Source: Campylobacter sp. CCUG 57310
GTDB taxonomy: Bacteria > Campylobacterota > Campylobacteria > Campylobacterales > Campylobacteraceae
NCBI RefSeq assembly: GCF_013201975.1
Contig: NZ_CP053845.1
Location: 1,550,001 to 1,614,000, forward strand
Length of the DNA stretch: 64,000 bases
Direction of reading: 5' to 3'
The position numbers and the translations under genes were made by a program. Positions 52,379-61,551 of the stretch are shown in pieces. Position 1 is the stretch's first letter. Every line of letters starts with the position of its first letter. Below the pieces are notes generated by a model. The model did no database searches. It had not been told where the DNA came from and saw nothing but the letters and a program-made list of their open reading frames with translations.

Positions 52379-53392
52379 TTAAACTATAAACCCGCTTCCG
52401 ATAACCAAATCATCTCGGTAAAACACCGCTAGCTGTCCGCTAGCTACTCCATAAGCTCTATCTTTTAACTCTATATGTCCCGTTTGTCCGTCTATCAAAA
52501 CACGAGCGCGTAAAGGCACGCTTCGGTATCTAACTTTCACATCACACTCAAATTCTCGCTCGTTAATAAACATATTTATATCTTGTATCTTGATATCGCT
52601 ACGCTCAAGCTCATCTTTTGAGCCGACAACTATCCGGTTGCTTTTACTATCTATGCTTAAAACAAAATGCGGCTCATGCGCGCCAAAGACCTCAAACCCT
52701 CGCCTTTTGCCGATAGTATAGTGCATATAGCCGCTATGTCTGCCGATTATCTTGCCACTTTTATCAACCACGTCTCCCGGCAAATTCGTATCATAGTGGC
52801 GATTTAAGACATCTATATATGTAGTATCCACAAAGCAAATTTCGCTACTTTCGGCTTGCTCGCCAAATTCGCGCAAGCTCTCAACGCTCTTTGCAAGCTC
52901 TTTTATATCACTTTTAAGCTTATCGCCAAGCGGAAAAATCATATCCTTAAGCACCTCTTGGGGCACCTGAGCTAAAAAATAACTCTGATCTTTATTAAGA
53001 TCTTTTGCAACCTTGATAAATCCGTCTTCAACCTGCACATAATGCCCTGTAGCAAGCTTATCGCAGCCTAAATTTTTAGCAAATTTCAGCAGCTCGCCAA
53101 GCTTTATAAATTTATTGCAAAGAGCACATGGATTTGGCGTGCGACCATCTTTATAAGTATCCACAAACGGCTGATATACGTATTTATCAAACTCATCTTG
53201 CAGATCAAGCACGTGCATTTTGATACCTAAAAACTCACAGGCCTTTTTTACTTTTTCAATGTTTTTTTCGTGATAACCGGGTTTTTTGTGTAGCTTCATA
53301 TAGCAAGCTATTATCTCGTGTCCTTGCTCTTTTAGCATTTTCGCACTAATCGTAGAATCAACGCCTCCGCTCATCGCCATTAAAATTTTCAT
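52379..53392 (-). CDS. mnmA: tRNA 2-thiouridylase MnmA
   Basis: A 337-aa enzyme that adds sulphur to U34 of tRNA for Lys, Glu and Gln. The PP-loop is AMSGGVDST (about 6-14). Catalytic cysteines are in [10 protein letters not shown] (about 92-97) and SSEICFVD (near 190). Further MnmA marks are [21 protein letters not shown] and [15 protein letters not shown]. The length is slightly shorter than in E. coli (368) but normal for this group. Confidence 0.95.
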   Translation of the reverse strand: MKILMAMSGGVDSTISAKMLKEQGHEIIACYMKLHKKPGYHEKNIEKVKKACEFLGIKMHVLDLQDEFDKYVYQPFVDTYKDGRTPNPCALCNKFIKLGELLKFAKNLGCDKLATGHYVQVEDGFIKVAKDLNKDQSYFLAQVPQEVLKDMIFPLGDKLKSDIKELAKSVESLREFGEQAESSEICFVDTTYIDVLNRHYDTNLPGDVVDKSGKIIGRHSGYMHYTIGKRRGFEVFGAHEPHFVLSIDSKSNRIVVGSKDELERSDIKIQDINMFINEREFECDVKVRYRSVPLRARVLIDGQTGHIELKDRAYGVASGQLAVFYRDDLVIGSGFIV

Positions 53393-53524
53393 TATTTTCC
53401 TTTTATATACCCTATCGCAAATTTAAAACTACTTGAATACACCCGCAGACTTTAACATTAAAAATATCAAAAACGGGTTTAAGAGTATCTTTGAATAAAA
53501 TTTGTGCGATTTTATAAAATAATT

Positions 53525-54115
53525 TTAAATTTGAGAAATTTCAGCTGCGATTTTTGGTAAATCATCGCTGATTTCATAAAGATTCAGATCTTCGGCACTG
53601 ATGGCTTTTTCCTCGATCAAAGTAGTTTTGATAAAATCGTCAAGCTTGCCCCAAAACTCGCTTCCGATAAGATAAATTTTAGCTCTTTTATTGCGAATTT
53701 GAGCAAGAACCAAAATTTCAAAAAGCTCATCAAGCGTACCAAATCCTCCTGGGAAAATCAAAAACGCCTTTGATCTTTCAATAAGCGCAAATTTGCGTGC
53801 ATTCAGGCTCTCAAATACGAATTTGCTAGTCGCATAAGGATTTGTCATCTGTTCAAAAGGAAGGACGATATTTAGTCCTATTGAAGGGCTCTTGCCGCTA
53901 TCAAAAGCGCCTTTATTAGCAGCTTCCATTATGCCTCCGCCTCCGCCGCTAACTATGGCAAAGCCGTCATTTGCAAGCGAGTAGGCAAGCTCGTAAGCCA
54001 TCTTACAGAATTTATTATCAGGCTCAAATCTAGCCGAACCAAAAAACGTAACGCTAGGATTTTTATACGCGGCAAAATCCCTAAATTTCGTTAAATCATT
54101 TAAAATTTTTTCCAT
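53525..54115 (-). CDS. LOG-family protein (TIGR00730-type nucleotide N-glycosidase)
   Basis: A 196-aa Rossmann-like protein with VTFFGSARFEP, GGGGGIMEAANKGAF and the motif PGGFGTLDELFE. These are the LOG/TIGR00730 signatures for hydrolysis of a nucleoside 5-monophosphate. The natural substrate is unknown in bacteria. A stretch upstream holds part of a possible terminator for mnmA. It lies before the flagellar fliY gene but is probably not functionally linked. Confidence 0.88.
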   Translation of the reverse strand: MEKILNDLTKFRDFAAYKNPSVTFFGSARFEPDNKFCKMAYELAYSLANDGFAIVSGGGGGIMEAANKGAFDSGKSPSIGLNIVLPFEQMTNPYATSKFVFESLNARKFALIERSKAFLIFPGGFGTLDELFEILVLAQIRNKRAKIYLIGSEFWGKLDDFIKTTLIEEKAISAEDLNLYEISDDLPKIAAEISQI

Positions 54116-54206
54116 TATTTCTCTTTAAGTCCTATTTATAAGGCTTAAGCGGTAGATTAAGGCTGCTTTGCTCAAACAAAAGCCTTCAATCGCTTAAGCG
54201 AGCGAA

Positions 54207-55070
54207 TTACCTAAGCTGCTCCAAGCGCTCTTTTTTGCTTCCTATTTGCGTTATCTGGATACCGAAATTTCCATCCACGATAACGACTTCGCCAAGAGCT
54301 ACGACTTTATCGCTGATTAATATCTCAAGCGGATCGTTTGCAAGCTGATTTAGCTCGATTACCGAGCCTATATCCATACTTAAAACATCTTTTAAAAGCA
54401 TTCTTTTTGAGCCGATTCGCACCCGTATAGGCAGGCGAACGTCCATGATAAGACCGATATTTCGCATCTCTTCGGCGCTAAATTCGCTCTTTGCGCCGTC
54501 ATCTTGACTCTTTGAATTTGCATTGCCGTCTTTATGGTCTTTGTTAAAAAATTTAACGAAAGAAAAATCAACCACAACTCCGATTTGTTCTTGTATATCT
54601 TCGATATTTACGGTATATACGTAGAGTTTTTCAAATGAACTTATATCGAAATTCGAGCTTTCGTCTATGAAATTTACCTTTGAAATTTCAAAATTCAGCT
54701 TCGGCATATTTTTTTGCGCGCCAAGCGAAGTTGCAAAAGCGCCCATTATGTTTGAAAATATCTCTTTTGTAGCGTCAAGCTCATCTTCGCCAAGCTCGTC
54801 GTTTCGCGAAATTTCCTCTTCGCCCATCATCCACTCGCTTACCGCACTCATTAGCACCGGTGTAGCTACGAGTATCATTTTAGCCGTTATATCGCCGCTT
54901 ATATTTACGTTTGCTACTGCCAAAGGAGGCTTTACTCCCTCTTGATTTGGGGCATCATATTCGGCTTTTGGGCCTATATCGGGGGTTTTGCCGGTAAGTC
55001 CTTCGATGGTCGCTTTTACTTCATTTACAAATAACTTAAAAAATTCATTCATCATATTCGCTGCTTTCAT
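54207..55070 (-). CDS. fliY: Flagellar motor switch phosphatase/switch protein FliY
   Basis: A 287-aa switch-complex protein: a CheC-like middle with DELGEDELDATKEIFSNIMGAFATSLG, then an acidic/serine linker, and a C-terminal SpoA (FliN-like) domain (about 205-287, MDVRLPIRVRIGSKRMLLKDVLSMDIGSVIEL). It forms part of the C-ring with FliM and FliG and may dephosphorylate CheY. ATG 55070 overlaps the fliM end by 26 bp, showing tight coupling. Confidence 0.92.
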   Translation of the reverse strand: MKAANMMNEFFKLFVNEVKATIEGLTGKTPDIGPKAEYDAPNQEGVKPPLAVANVNISGDITAKMILVATPVLMSAVSEWMMGEEEISRNDELGEDELDATKEIFSNIMGAFATSLGAQKNMPKLNFEISKVNFIDESSNFDISSFEKLYVYTVNIEDIQEQIGVVVDFSFVKFFNKDHKDGNANSKSQDDGAKSEFSAEEMRNIGLIMDVRLPIRVRIGSKRMLLKDVLSMDIGSVIELNQLANDPLEILISDKVVALGEVVIVDGNFGIQITQIGSKKERLEQLR

Positions 55071-56151
55071 CTAACATATTATCGTCATATTCGTTATGCT
55101 CTTGCTCGTAACTCATAAGTTTTGCTTTGCGCTCTTCTTCATACTGCTCTAATATATGCTTAATCTCGTCCCTATCAGTTCTGATAAGCTCTTCTATCCT
55201 GATTGATTTTCTAAATCTATGAAGTCCCACTTCTGCTAAAAAGACATCTTTTTTATCGATTGTTACGATAGCTTTATCATTAGCCGAGCGATCAAGACGA
55301 AGTATATCGCCCTCTTTTAAATTCAAAAATTCATCTACGCTTATATTTGCCTTACCTAAAATCGCCTCATAAAGCACTTCGGCTCGCCCGATTAGAGTCT
55401 TAAGCTCTTTATTTCTACTCTTTTTTGCACTTGTTTCGCCAAGCATTATATCGCGGTTTGCCAAACGGCTTAATATCGGCTCAAGATAGATAACGGGATA
55501 ACATATATTTATCATACCGCTTGAATTTCCTACAATGATCTCCATAACAACCATGATAACGATTTCGTTTTGAGAGACTATTTGCACGACGTTTGGACTA
55601 CTCTCTTTAGCTTCTACGTTTGGATACATGTCGGTTATCATGCTCCAGCTATCCTTAAGACGCTGCATCATCATTCTAAGGATCGCGTCAAGCAAATTTA
55701 CCTCTATATCGGTTAGCTCTCTGCTGGTTTCAAATCCTTCGCCGTTACCGCCAAGCAAGCGATCTATCATCGGGAAGGCTATACTTGGATTTATTTCAAG
55801 AACGCAGTTTCCATCAAGCGGTTTAATGGAAAACACGTTAAAGCTGGTAGGACTTGGCAAGCTCATCAAAAATTCGCCGTATGTCATCTGATCAACGCTA
55901 TGCAAGCGAATTTCAACGATGCTTCGCATAACGCTTGAAATTTGACTTGCCAGGTTTCGTGCAAGCTTATCGTGAATGCCTTTTATCGCGCGAAGTTGCT
56001 CTTTAGAAACGCGATTTGGGCGCTTAAAGTCATAGATAATTATCTGTCTTTGATCTTCTTGCGATGAGCTTCCTATATCGCTTGTATCGCCGTCCTCATC
56101 GACAACTTCAAGCAGCGCGTCTATCTCTTCTTGACTTAAAATATCAGCCAT
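55045..56151 (-). CDS. fliM: Flagellar motor switch protein FliM
   Basis: A 368-aa C-ring protein. It begins ILSQEEIDALLEVV, the N-terminal CheY-P-binding region (EIDALL type). The middle domain carries GGNGEGFETSRELTDIE, and the SpoA domain lies at about 255-330 (LIGRAEVLYEAILGKANISVDEF, LKEGDILRLDRSA). The C-terminus is rich in Glu, Asp and Tyr. ATG 56151 is 1 bp over the fliA stop. It links CheY signalling to rotor direction. Confidence 0.95.
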   Translation of the reverse strand: MADILSQEEIDALLEVVDEDGDTSDIGSSSQEDQRQIIIYDFKRPNRVSKEQLRAIKGIHDKLARNLASQISSVMRSIVEIRLHSVDQMTYGEFLMSLPSPTSFNVFSIKPLDGNCVLEINPSIAFPMIDRLLGGNGEGFETSRELTDIEVNLLDAILRMMMQRLKDSWSMITDMYPNVEAKESSPNVVQIVSQNEIVIMVVMEIIVGNSSGMINICYPVIYLEPILSRLANRDIMLGETSAKKSRNKELKTLIGRAEVLYEAILGKANISVDEFLNLKEGDILRLDRSANDKAIVTIDKKDVFLAEVGLHRFRKSIRIEELIRTDRDEIKHILEQYEEERKAKLMSYEQEHNEYDDNMLDESSEYDE

Positions 56152-56858
56152 TATCTACCCTCAAGCCTATCTCTAATCTTACTCATTAAACGTTTATGAA
56201 TTTGCGAAATTCTCCCTTCGGTAATATTCAAAATTTCGCTAATCTCTTTTAAATTTAACTCTTCATAATAGTATAGCTGAATTATCAGCTGATCGCGCTT
56301 ACTAAAGGTGGATAAAATTTGCTCGATATTTTCTATCATGTCCTCTTTTTCAACTCTATCAAGCACGTTTTCTTCGCTTAAAATTTGCATCTGATCATCT
56401 AAACTAAGGGTCATCACAACTGAACTTACGTTTCTGGCATCGCGAATTTTATCTATATCTTCATCAAGAACGCTAGCTAAATACTCATCGCTAGGCTCCT
56501 CTTCGTGAGTATTGAAATATTCGTCAACCAAGCTGTCAATGCTCTTTATAAGCGCTCTGCTGGCTCTGCTTACCACATCAAGGCTTCGCAAGAAATCAAG
56601 CATCGAGCCGTAAACTCTTTTTTTAGCATAGCCCCAAAACGAGTCATTTTGCTCCTTATCATACTTGCGAGATAGCTTGATCATCTCTTCAAGCCCGGTG
56701 CTTATGAGGTCATTTACGTCTATGTGCGAAGGCAGGCGTTCTTTTAGCCGAAAAGCCATCGCGCGCAGTGCCGGCATGTACTGCAAGACTATATCGTCTT
56801 GCTCTTTTTTTATCGTTTGCGCATAAGCGTTAAGCTGCTTTTGCTTTGCTCTGTCCAT
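56151..56858 (-). CDS. fliA: Flagellar sigma factor sigma-28
   Basis: A 235-aa sigma-28 factor directing late flagellar and chemotaxis genes. Region 2 has PSHIDVNDLISTGLEEMIKLSRKYD and SFWGYAKKRVYGSMLDFLRSLD. Region 4 has ELNLKEISEILNITEGRISQIHKRLM, a helix-turn-helix. Overlaps the next gene (56830-57186) by 29 bp at the start, where the two are in the same direction. It is usually held in check by FlgM. Confidence 0.95.
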   Translation of the reverse strand: MDRAKQKQLNAYAQTIKKEQDDIVLQYMPALRAMAFRLKERLPSHIDVNDLISTGLEEMIKLSRKYDKEQNDSFWGYAKKRVYGSMLDFLRSLDVVSRASRALIKSIDSLVDEYFNTHEEEPSDEYLASVLDEDIDKIRDARNVSSVVMTLSLDDQMQILSEENVLDRVEKEDMIENIEQILSTFSKRDQLIIQLYYYEELNLKEISEILNITEGRISQIHKRLMSKIRDRLEGR

Positions 56859-57186
56859 GCTTTTTGCTACTCAAAGTTTGCTTAATAAGCACATTTTCCA
56901 CCGCAAGCTTGGCAAGCAGGCTATCTATACGCTTTTCTCTTATGCCAAGCTCGGATATGAGATAATCAGCCGTCTCTTCATACTCCTCTTTGCTGTGCCC
57001 TTTTAAAATTCTCTTAGCGTCGATGTAGTTCATGATGATGATGTGAATAAGCAGGTAAAAGACAAATGTTATAAGAAAGGTATATACCATCATCTCGATA
57101 GGTTCGCTTACTTTTAAAGTAACAAACATAAGCCCTATGAAAAAGCCGCACACCGTAAAAAACGCTATAAAATTTTCCGCTCTCAA
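56830..57186 (-). CDS. Conserved small membrane protein between flhG and fliA
   Basis: A 118-aa protein with two membrane helices near 8-24 and 33-53, and a positively charged helical C-terminus (KRIDSLLAKLAVENVLIKQTLSSKKHGQSKAKAA). It is not named. The position in this flagellar block suggests a conserved membrane factor of the motor assembly group, by inference. The start ATG 57186 is 14 bases before the flhG end; overlap with fliA is 29 bp. Confidence 0.78.
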   Translation of the reverse strand: MRAENFIAFFTVCGFFIGLMFVTLKVSEPIEMMVYTFLITFVFYLLIHIIIMNYIDAKRILKGHSKEEYEETADYLISELGIREKRIDSLLAKLAVENVLIKQTLSSKKHGQSKAKAA

Positions 57187-57200
57187 AATTCGTCCTAAAT

Positions 57201-58067
57201 TTAAAATTGCTCTATCAAACGTTTAAAAAAGCCCTTAAAGCTCCTATTATCCGTCGTATCAAGCACTTTTCGTTCCAATCTGTAAAGTAGCCTTGAAGCG
57301 ATATCCTTCATCTCGCCGCTACTTAAGCTAAATTCACTCTCCTGAGTAAAAAGTGTTCGCTGCTTTATGCTGCGCGATACGTTTTTATCATCACTTAAAT
57401 AGCCCAAAAGCTCAAGCTTCAGTTCGCTTCCTATATTTGCGCGCGCTACCTTTTGGATATTTTCAAAAATTCTAACCGCTTCTTTTTCGTTTTTAACCAT
57501 GTTAAAAACCATAAGCATGTTGTCTTTTATCTTTGAAGTTACTTTTATAACCGCGTAGGCATCGGTAATCGCCGCAGGATCAGGCACTGTTACTACTATC
57601 ACCTCATCGGCGGCTTCTAAAAACATATGCGTATTGCCGCCTATGCCCGCGCCCGTATCGATGATGAGAAAATCAAGCCCGTCAAGCACGCTGGCCTCAT
57701 CTAAAAATCTCTCATATAAAAACTGGTTGTTAAATTTTAAAATTTCATCGCCGCTTTCGCCAGGAATCAGCGTCAAATTCGGCTTTATCTCGATTAAAAC
57801 ATCTTTTAGCGAACACTCACCCTTTAGCACGTGAAGCAAATTTTTACTAGCACGCACATTGAGTATCACATCTAAATTCGCTAGCCCGATATCCGCGTCA
57901 AACAAAGCCACTTTATAGCCGTTGTTTGCAAGGATGTTTGCCAAATTTGCGCTTATCGTGCTCTTGCCAACGCCGCCTTTACCGCTTGTGATAGCCACAA
58001 AATGAGTGTTTTTGGCTCTTTTATTTGAAGCTACGAGAGATTTTAGTTTATCGGCTTGACTACTCAT
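57201..58067 (-). CDS. flhG: FlhG (MinD-like ATPase controlling flagellar number)
   Basis: An about 288-aa ParA/MinD-family ATPase. The deviant Walker A is SGKGGVGKSTI, then LFDADIGLANLDVIL, and FLIIDTGAGIGG. It works against FlhF to limit flagellar number. I start at ATG 58067, which has AAGGAAG about 8 bases upstream; the longer frame starts with TTG at 58085 without a better site. Overlaps the flhF stop by 8 bp. It is followed by the small membrane protein gene. Confidence 0.93.
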   Translation of the reverse strand: MSSQADKLKSLVASNKRAKNTHFVAITSGKGGVGKSTISANLANILANNGYKVALFDADIGLANLDVILNVRASKNLLHVLKGECSLKDVLIEIKPNLTLIPGESGDEILKFNNQFLYERFLDEASVLDGLDFLIIDTGAGIGGNTHMFLEAADEVIVVTVPDPAAITDAYAVIKVTSKIKDNMLMVFNMVKNEKEAVRIFENIQKVARANIGSELKLELLGYLSDDKNVSRSIKQRTLFTQESEFSLSSGEMKDIASRLLYRLERKVLDTTDNRSFKGFFKRLIEQF

Positions 58068-59439
58068 CGTTTGCTTCCTTTTCAAAGCCTTCCAGCACGC
58101 ACTCGACTAAAAATTCGCTCTTAGCCACCATGATATCATCAGGCACCTCTTGCCCGACCGAAAAGAAGCTAACGGGCGTATTTGTCTCATAAATAAGCGA
58201 AAAGACGTTACCGAAAATTTTCGTCTCGTCAAATTTGGTGATAATTAAAGTATCTATATCAAGAAATGAAAATCCATCGTAAATTTCAAGCAGATCTTCG
58301 ACTTTTGAGCCCGCAGAAAGGACTAAATTCACATCTATCTGCGCATCCGCACTCTTTAAAAACTTCTCAAGCCTTGCTAGTTTTTCCTTATCATACTGCG
58401 AATTTCCCGTCGTATCTATTAGTATCACGTCGCAGTGATTTAGCTGCTTTATCGCGCTTTTAAAGTCCTCAACCTCGATCACGTCAAGTATCGGCAGCTT
58501 CATCATCTTAGCATACTGAAAGAGCTGTTCAACCGCCCCGATCCTATAAGTATCAAGGGTGATAATGCCCGTTTTATAGCGCTTCTCGCCGCTATAAGCA
58601 AACCGCGCGGCAAGCTTGGCAAGAGTGGTAGTCTTGCCGACTCCCGTTGGTCCAACCAGCATCATTATCTTTTGTTTTTTGTTATCTTGCTCGATCCTGC
58701 ACGGAAGCATCTTGCGAAGCAGAGAATAAAAATACCGCTTAACGGCGTTTGGATTTGTTTTCATCGAAGTTGGCATATTTTGGGTTGTAGTTTGCATGAT
58801 CGCTTCTAAGTGCTCTTCCTTCATACCGCTTTTTTTAGCCGCTTTATAGATACTTGCAAATTCAGGCGGTATCACGAGGTTATTTCTGCCAGGTGCCTTT
58901 TCTTCCCAGATCATGTCGGCTATCAAATTTACCTTATCGCTTAGCGCATTCATCTGCTTTGCTACATCATCGATTTTTTTGCTATAGCCTTCGGGATTGT
59001 CGTTTTGTATGCTTTGCATGCCGCTTGATTTGGTTATCTCGCTTATCTCTTTTGCGGCTTTTGAGATATTTACAAGGATATTATCATCGCTTTTAAAATC
59101 GTTTTTAGTACGGGATTTACCAAAGAGCTCATCGTCCGAAACGGTAAAATCGTTTCTTAAAGGAAGCTCTTCTATCTCAAATTTCGGCCTTTGTTCAAAT
59201 TTGTTATTTTGGTTTTGAAATTTATCATAGCCCTTTAAATTCACGCTCTTTGCGACTTGCTTTGGCTCATCTTCCTCTTCCACGCTTACTAAAATTTCAT
59301 AAAGAGGCTTTTTGTTTATCGTTTTTGGTCGAATTTGCTTAGTGGTAACCAGCATAGCTCTCTCTCCGCACTGCTCCTGCGCCTTTTTAAGAGCTTCTAT
59401 GCTACTTTCGCCCGTAAATGTATAAAGCTTCGTTGCCAA
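58060..59439 (-). CDS. flhF: FlhF (signal-recognition-type GTPase for flagellar placement)
   Basis: A 459-aa GTPase of the SRP family that sets the pole where flagella form. Starts TTG 59439 with AAGGAG upstream (MATKLYTFTGESS). The middle basic region (about 75-165) is variable; the NG domain has GPTGVGKTTTLAKLAARFA (P-loop), IITLDTYRIGAVEQL, VILIDTTGNS and TKFDETKIFGN. Length fits other Campylobacter FlhF. It is followed by flhG with overlap. Confidence 0.95.
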   Translation of the reverse strand: MATKLYTFTGESSIEALKKAQEQCGERAMLVTTKQIRPKTINKKPLYEILVSVEEEDEPKQVAKSVNLKGYDKFQNQNNKFEQRPKFEIEELPLRNDFTVSDDELFGKSRTKNDFKSDDNILVNISKAAKEISEITKSSGMQSIQNDNPEGYSKKIDDVAKQMNALSDKVNLIADMIWEEKAPGRNNLVIPPEFASIYKAAKKSGMKEEHLEAIMQTTTQNMPTSMKTNPNAVKRYFYSLLRKMLPCRIEQDNKKQKIMMLVGPTGVGKTTTLAKLAARFAYSGEKRYKTGIITLDTYRIGAVEQLFQYAKMMKLPILDVIEVEDFKSAIKQLNHCDVILIDTTGNSQYDKEKLARLEKFLKSADAQIDVNLVLSAGSKVEDLLEIYDGFSFLDIDTLIITKFDETKIFGNVFSLIYETNTPVSFFSVGQEVPDDIMVAKSEFLVECVLEGFEKEANDE

Positions 59440-59448
59440 ATTTACTCC

Positions 59449-59931
59449 TTACCTAACCCTTTTCATTAACCCAAGCGGCAAAATCACGCTTAACCTGCTC
59501 TTTGCTCCCACATGCGGAAGAGTAAGTCTCGCGTCATTTCTACTCGCTCCGCTAAAATATAAAACATCTATATCAAGCGTTCTTGGCGCATCCTTAAAGC
59601 TACGAATCCGCCCAAAACGCCTCTCTAAATTCGCCGTTATTTTAAGAAAATTTCTAGCACTTAGGCTAGTTTGAATCAAAACTGCCGAATTATAAAAATC
59701 CGCTTGCTCTTTAAACCCAAAGGCTTCATTTACTAAAATTTCGGAACTCTCTACGATATGTATCCGTTTATCGTTTTGCAAAGCTCTATAAAGCCTATCA
59801 AAACGCTTTTTAACCTCTCCGATATTACCGCCAAGTCCTAAGACTGCGACATTTTTAAAGCCGTGTTTGTAATTTAAAACTCTCGGGAAAAAAACGCTTT
59901 TTTCAAAACGTCTCATTCCGGCTATCTTCAT
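59449..59931 (-). CDS. folK: 2-amino-4-hydroxy-6-hydroxymethyldihydropteridine pyrophosphokinase
   Basis: A 160-aa HPPK for folate synthesis. It contains LGLGGNIGEVKKRFDRL, ESSEILVNEAFGFKEQADFYNSAVLIQT and the signature GRIRSFKDAPRTLDIDVLYF. Its start overlaps the pepQ stop by 4 bp. It is 9 bp from flhF. The N-terminal 30 residues extend beyond the usual start, so Met1 or Met6 may be used. Confidence 0.93.
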   Translation of the reverse strand: MKIAGMRRFEKSVFFPRVLNYKHGFKNVAVLGLGGNIGEVKKRFDRLYRALQNDKRIHIVESSEILVNEAFGFKEQADFYNSAVLIQTSLSARNFLKITANLERRFGRIRSFKDAPRTLDIDVLYFSGASRNDARLTLPHVGAKSRLSVILPLGLMKRVR

Positions 59932-60953
59932 AAAATTTCAGCTCCGTCTTGGCGAACCACTACGACATCCTCGATCCTTACGCCAAATTCACCCTCGATA
60001 TAAATCCCAGGCTCCACGCTAAAAACCATACCCTCTTTTATGATCTCGTTTGAGCGGGCAGAGATAAACGGAAGCTCGTGTATATCAAGCCCCACACCGT
60101 GTCCCGTAGAGTGAAAAAACTGCTTTCCAAAGCCTTGCTTTGCGATAAATTCACGCGCCGCCGCATCTATTTCGCAAGCTTTTTTACCGATTTGAACGGC
60201 TTTGATAGCTAAAATTTGAGCCTCTTTTACTATCTCGTAAATCTCTTGATGCTTTGAGCTTTTAAAATTTTGCTCTTTTGAGAAGTTAAAATTTTCATCA
60301 AAGCACGCAGTTCTAGTTCTATCAGAACAGTAACGCTTAAATTTTACACCGGCATCAAGTAAGAGCAAATCGCCATGTCTTAGCTTCTTTTTGCTTGGCA
60401 AGGCATGCGCTTTAGCCGCATTTTCATTTATTGCAACGATCGGGCTAAAGCTAAGCTCAAGCTCGCCGCGCTGCTTAAATATAAGCTCGGCATTAAAAAA
60501 CAGCTCCTCTTCGCTCATTCCCTCGCCGTTTTGCCTTACAAACAGAGCAAATTCATCAAAGCACTTTGCTCCAAGAGTTGCTGCCTCTTTTAAAATTTTT
60601 ATCTCGTCTTCACTCTTTACCATGCGTGAAATTTGTGAGAAATTAGGCTTTGGCGTGAAATTTATCCTAAGATTTTTACTAAGCTCGCTAAATGCGCCGT
60701 AGCTAAAATCAAGCGGGTTAAAATCCATCTTTTTAACTCCGTTTTTGCGCAAAAATAGCCTAGTATCCTTTATTAAAGAGCGCTCTATCTCAACGACATC
60801 GCACCCTTTGGCAAGCTCTCTTGCTTCGATAGCGTATCTTGCGTCGGTCAGGAAAAATTTACGCCCGTTAATGCTTAAAAATATCGCATTATCACAGCTA
60901 TATCCGCACTGCGCATAGATAGCGTTTTCATCTCTTAGGATAAAATTTTGCAT
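59928..60953 (-). CDS. pepQ: M24 metallopeptidase (Xaa-Pro aminopeptidase type)
   Basis: A 341-aa M24 peptidase removing a residue in front of proline. Dinuclear metal ligands are present: LLLLDAGVKFKRYCSDRTRT (two Asp), FFHSTGHGVGLDIHELP (His), FSVEPGIYIEGEFGVRIEDV (two Glu). An N-terminal non-catalytic domain fits the family. It lies 2 bp after aroQ and overlaps folK by 4 bp. The gene symbol is by analogy; substrate preference unverified. Confidence 0.88.
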   Translation of the reverse strand: MQNFILRDENAIYAQCGYSCDNAIFLSINGRKFFLTDARYAIEARELAKGCDVVEIERSLIKDTRLFLRKNGVKKMDFNPLDFSYGAFSELSKNLRINFTPKPNFSQISRMVKSEDEIKILKEAATLGAKCFDEFALFVRQNGEGMSEEELFFNAELIFKQRGELELSFSPIVAINENAAKAHALPSKKKLRHGDLLLLDAGVKFKRYCSDRTRTACFDENFNFSKEQNFKSSKHQEIYEIVKEAQILAIKAVQIGKKACEIDAAAREFIAKQGFGKQFFHSTGHGVGLDIHELPFISARSNEIIKEGMVFSVEPGIYIEGEFGVRIEDVVVVRQDGAEIL

Positions 60954-60955
60954 TC

Positions 60956-61435
60956 TTACTCCGCTTTTTGAGCCGCTCTCATCGCTTTTACTTGCTCAAA
61001 AACTTGAAGCATGCCGATCATAGCCAGATGGTATCCCACAGGTCCAAAGCCTATGATTTGACCTGCGGTAACAGGTGCGATCATGCTTTTTTGTCTAAAT
61101 TCCTCTCTGCGGTGGATGTTGCTTATATGCACTTCAATAACTGGCAAATTTACCGCACTTAACGCATCTCTAATGGCGATTGAAGTATGCGTGTAAGCGG
61201 CAGGATTTATGATGATACCGTCAACCTCGCCAAAACACTCTTGAATTTTATCTACGATTTCACCCTCTAAGTTGCTTTGAAAAAATTCTATGTCTATGTT
61301 ATTTTGCTCTGCAAAAAGCTTCATCTGAGAGTGTATGTCCTCCATCTTCATAATGCCGTAGATATTAGGCTCTCTTGTGCCAAGAAGGTTGATATTTGGA
61401 CCTTGGATCACCATAATTTTGAAATTTCTTTCCAC
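60956..61435 (-). CDS. aroQ: 3-dehydroquinate dehydratase type II
   Basis: A 159-aa enzyme of the shikimate route. Motifs: [17 protein letters not shown] (start), [50 protein letters not shown]. The catalytic Tyr and His are present. ATG 61435 is the first gene of the block aroQ-pepQ-folK-flhF. Confidence 0.96.
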   Translation of the reverse strand: MERNFKIMVIQGPNINLLGTREPNIYGIMKMEDIHSQMKLFAEQNNIDIEFFQSNLEGEIVDKIQECFGEVDGIIINPAAYTHTSIAIRDALSAVNLPVIEVHISNIHRREEFRQKSMIAPVTAGQIIGFGPVGYHLAMIGMLQVFEQVKAMRAAQKAE

Positions 61436-61551
61436 GTTTTATCCTTTTCGTAAATTTTAAATTTAGCTTTAATTATACATTTTTATTTCTTATATCATAC
61501 TTCTATGATTTGAGTTTTTTTGCTACAATCACACAAATTCGGAGTTAAAAA

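Noticed and set aside
57201-58085. TTG start at 58085 for flhG
   Set aside because: ATG 58067 has a well-spaced AAGGAAG and the first six extra residues are not needed by the family.
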